Assembly: GCA_030428745.1 (NCBI GenBank)
Contig: JAUIEG010000170.1
Coordinates: 1-6,215 of the forward strand
DNA length: 6,215 nt
Origin: Alphaproteobacteria bacterium
GTDB lineage: Bacteria; Pseudomonadota; Alphaproteobacteria; Caulobacterales; Parvularculaceae
Direction: 5' to 3'
Below, piece after piece: positions 5,910 to 6,215 of the stretch (position 1 is the stretch's first letter; each line of letters begins with the position of its first letter). The notes under the pieces are model-generated. The model was not told the DNA's origin, did not search any database, and saw nothing but the letters and a program-made list of their open reading frames with translations. The translations under genes and the position numbers were made by a program.

Positions 5910-6104
5910 GTTAATCATGTCGCAAAAGCGATGCATCTCTCAAAACAATCAGTGGGCAGATAAAAAATACAATTTAGGAAACAGGCGCTTGTACAAAAAT
6001 CTACGCTGCTGGATCTGTTGTCTAAAAATTTTCCCAACGCGCATTGACTGCGCTTATATAAAGCTTGTGTGAGACGCTAAAGAAAAAAATAGATCAGAAA
6101 CGCG

Positions 6105-6215
6105 TCACAGCAGGCGTAAAATCAGGTGCAGCGCCGTCTCCGTCGCCTTGGTTCTGACGAAATCGCGCCCGCCTTCAGCGAAGACCCGGCGCTCGACGCG
6201 GGTGACGCCATTTTT
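6105..6215 (-). CDS. CinA C-terminal-domain-like protein, partial (C-terminal 36 residues)
   Basis: An open frame enters from the right edge and ends at TGA (6107-6105). The visible residues include GVTRVERRVFAEGGRDFVR and then KATETALHLILRLL. This matches the end of the CinA C-terminal domain (nicotinamide-nucleotide amidohydrolase, PncC-like) as I know it: a charged strand, a Gly-Arg-x-x-x-Arg turn, and a last amphipathic helix of the type x-ALxxLL. The catalytic part would lie outside the window. The identification rests on a short tail and on context, because CinA-family and RatA-family genes are often near each other in alphaproteobacteria. That a minus-strand coding end is present is likely; the family name is moderate. 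Confidence 0.55.
   Translation of the reverse strand, partial: KNGVTRVERRVFAEGGRDFVRTKATETALHLILRLL

Larger units (their letters stand above)
5808..6104 (-). promoter_or_regulatory. Receptor upstream control region
   Basis: This 297-base gap between the receptor start and the end of the cinA-like gene is visibly more AT-rich than the coding DNA around it, especially at 5940-6100. It carries two ordered repeat structures (5838-5859 and 5877-5909), annotated separately, and a run of seven A at 6083-6089. No open frame with a convincing ribosome binding site was found. No -10/-35 pair matching the housekeeping consensus stands out on the minus strand, which would fit an activator-dependent promoter. 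The region should contain the receptor promoter, but its exact place cannot be given. Confidence 0.6.

Noticed and set aside
5920..5935. GATGCATC palindrome and TTATATAA palindrome in the receptor upstream region as operators
   Set aside because: Single 8-bp palindromes of this kind are expected by chance in a 300-base AT-rich stretch; neither is repeated nor placed near a recognisable promoter.
6044..6062. Plus-strand promoter from TTGACT followed by TATATAAA
   Set aside because: The spacing between the two elements is only about 6-8 bases instead of about 17, and no plus-strand gene follows.
6069..6108. Possible terminator after the cinA-like gene
   Set aside because: GTGAGACGC can pair with GCGTCAC only with a two-base bulge and a 24-base loop, and the T-tract lies inside the loop instead of after the stem. 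This is not a canonical intrinsic terminator.

Overview
The window looks like chromosomal DNA of an alphaproteobacterium, probably a marine, Caulobacter/Hyphomonas/Parvularcula-like lineage. Three things suggest this: a long Caulobacter-style TonB-dependent receptor, a RatA/COQ10-like gene of alphaproteobacterial type, and what reads as the C-terminus of a CinA-type protein nearby. No rRNA, tRNA, CRISPR array, transposase or phage gene was seen.

Layout. (1) Positions 1-621, minus strand: a lipoprotein of unknown function, still open at the window edge. Upstream of it on the same strand (681-908) is a 75-residue protein with one membrane segment. The two may form a small cell-envelope operon. 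(2) Positions 909-1089: a divergent intergenic region. (3) Positions 1090-2219, plus strand: a glutathione S-transferase of the LigE-like clade, overlapping by a GTGA junction with a RatA/COQ10-family START-domain gene that begins at GTG. (4) Positions 2228-5807, minus strand: a two-gene outer-membrane/periplasm module. It holds an 872-residue TonB-dependent receptor and, downstream, a 300-residue exported beta-propeller protein of unknown function. A strong intrinsic terminator lies between them, so the propeller is probably made by partial readthrough. The propeller gene ends 8 bases from the ratA stop, tail to tail. (5) Positions 5808-6104: an AT-rich control region upstream of the receptor. 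It contains a 20-bp block built from four copies of one 5-mer in alternating orientation, and three tandem 11-bp repeats. (6) Positions 6105-6215, minus strand: the last 36 residues of a protein resembling the CinA C-terminal domain.

How the genes may work together. The receptor and propeller probably serve TonB-driven uptake, or recognition and processing, of one unidentified substrate, under a dedicated regulator. I recall ratA and cinA as neighbours in many alphaproteobacteria, so the receptor-propeller pair may be an accessory module placed between two core genes. That is inference and can be tested by synteny. The best candidates for something undescribed are the propeller family, its terminator-attenuated link to the receptor, and the two ordered repeat structures in the receptor leader.
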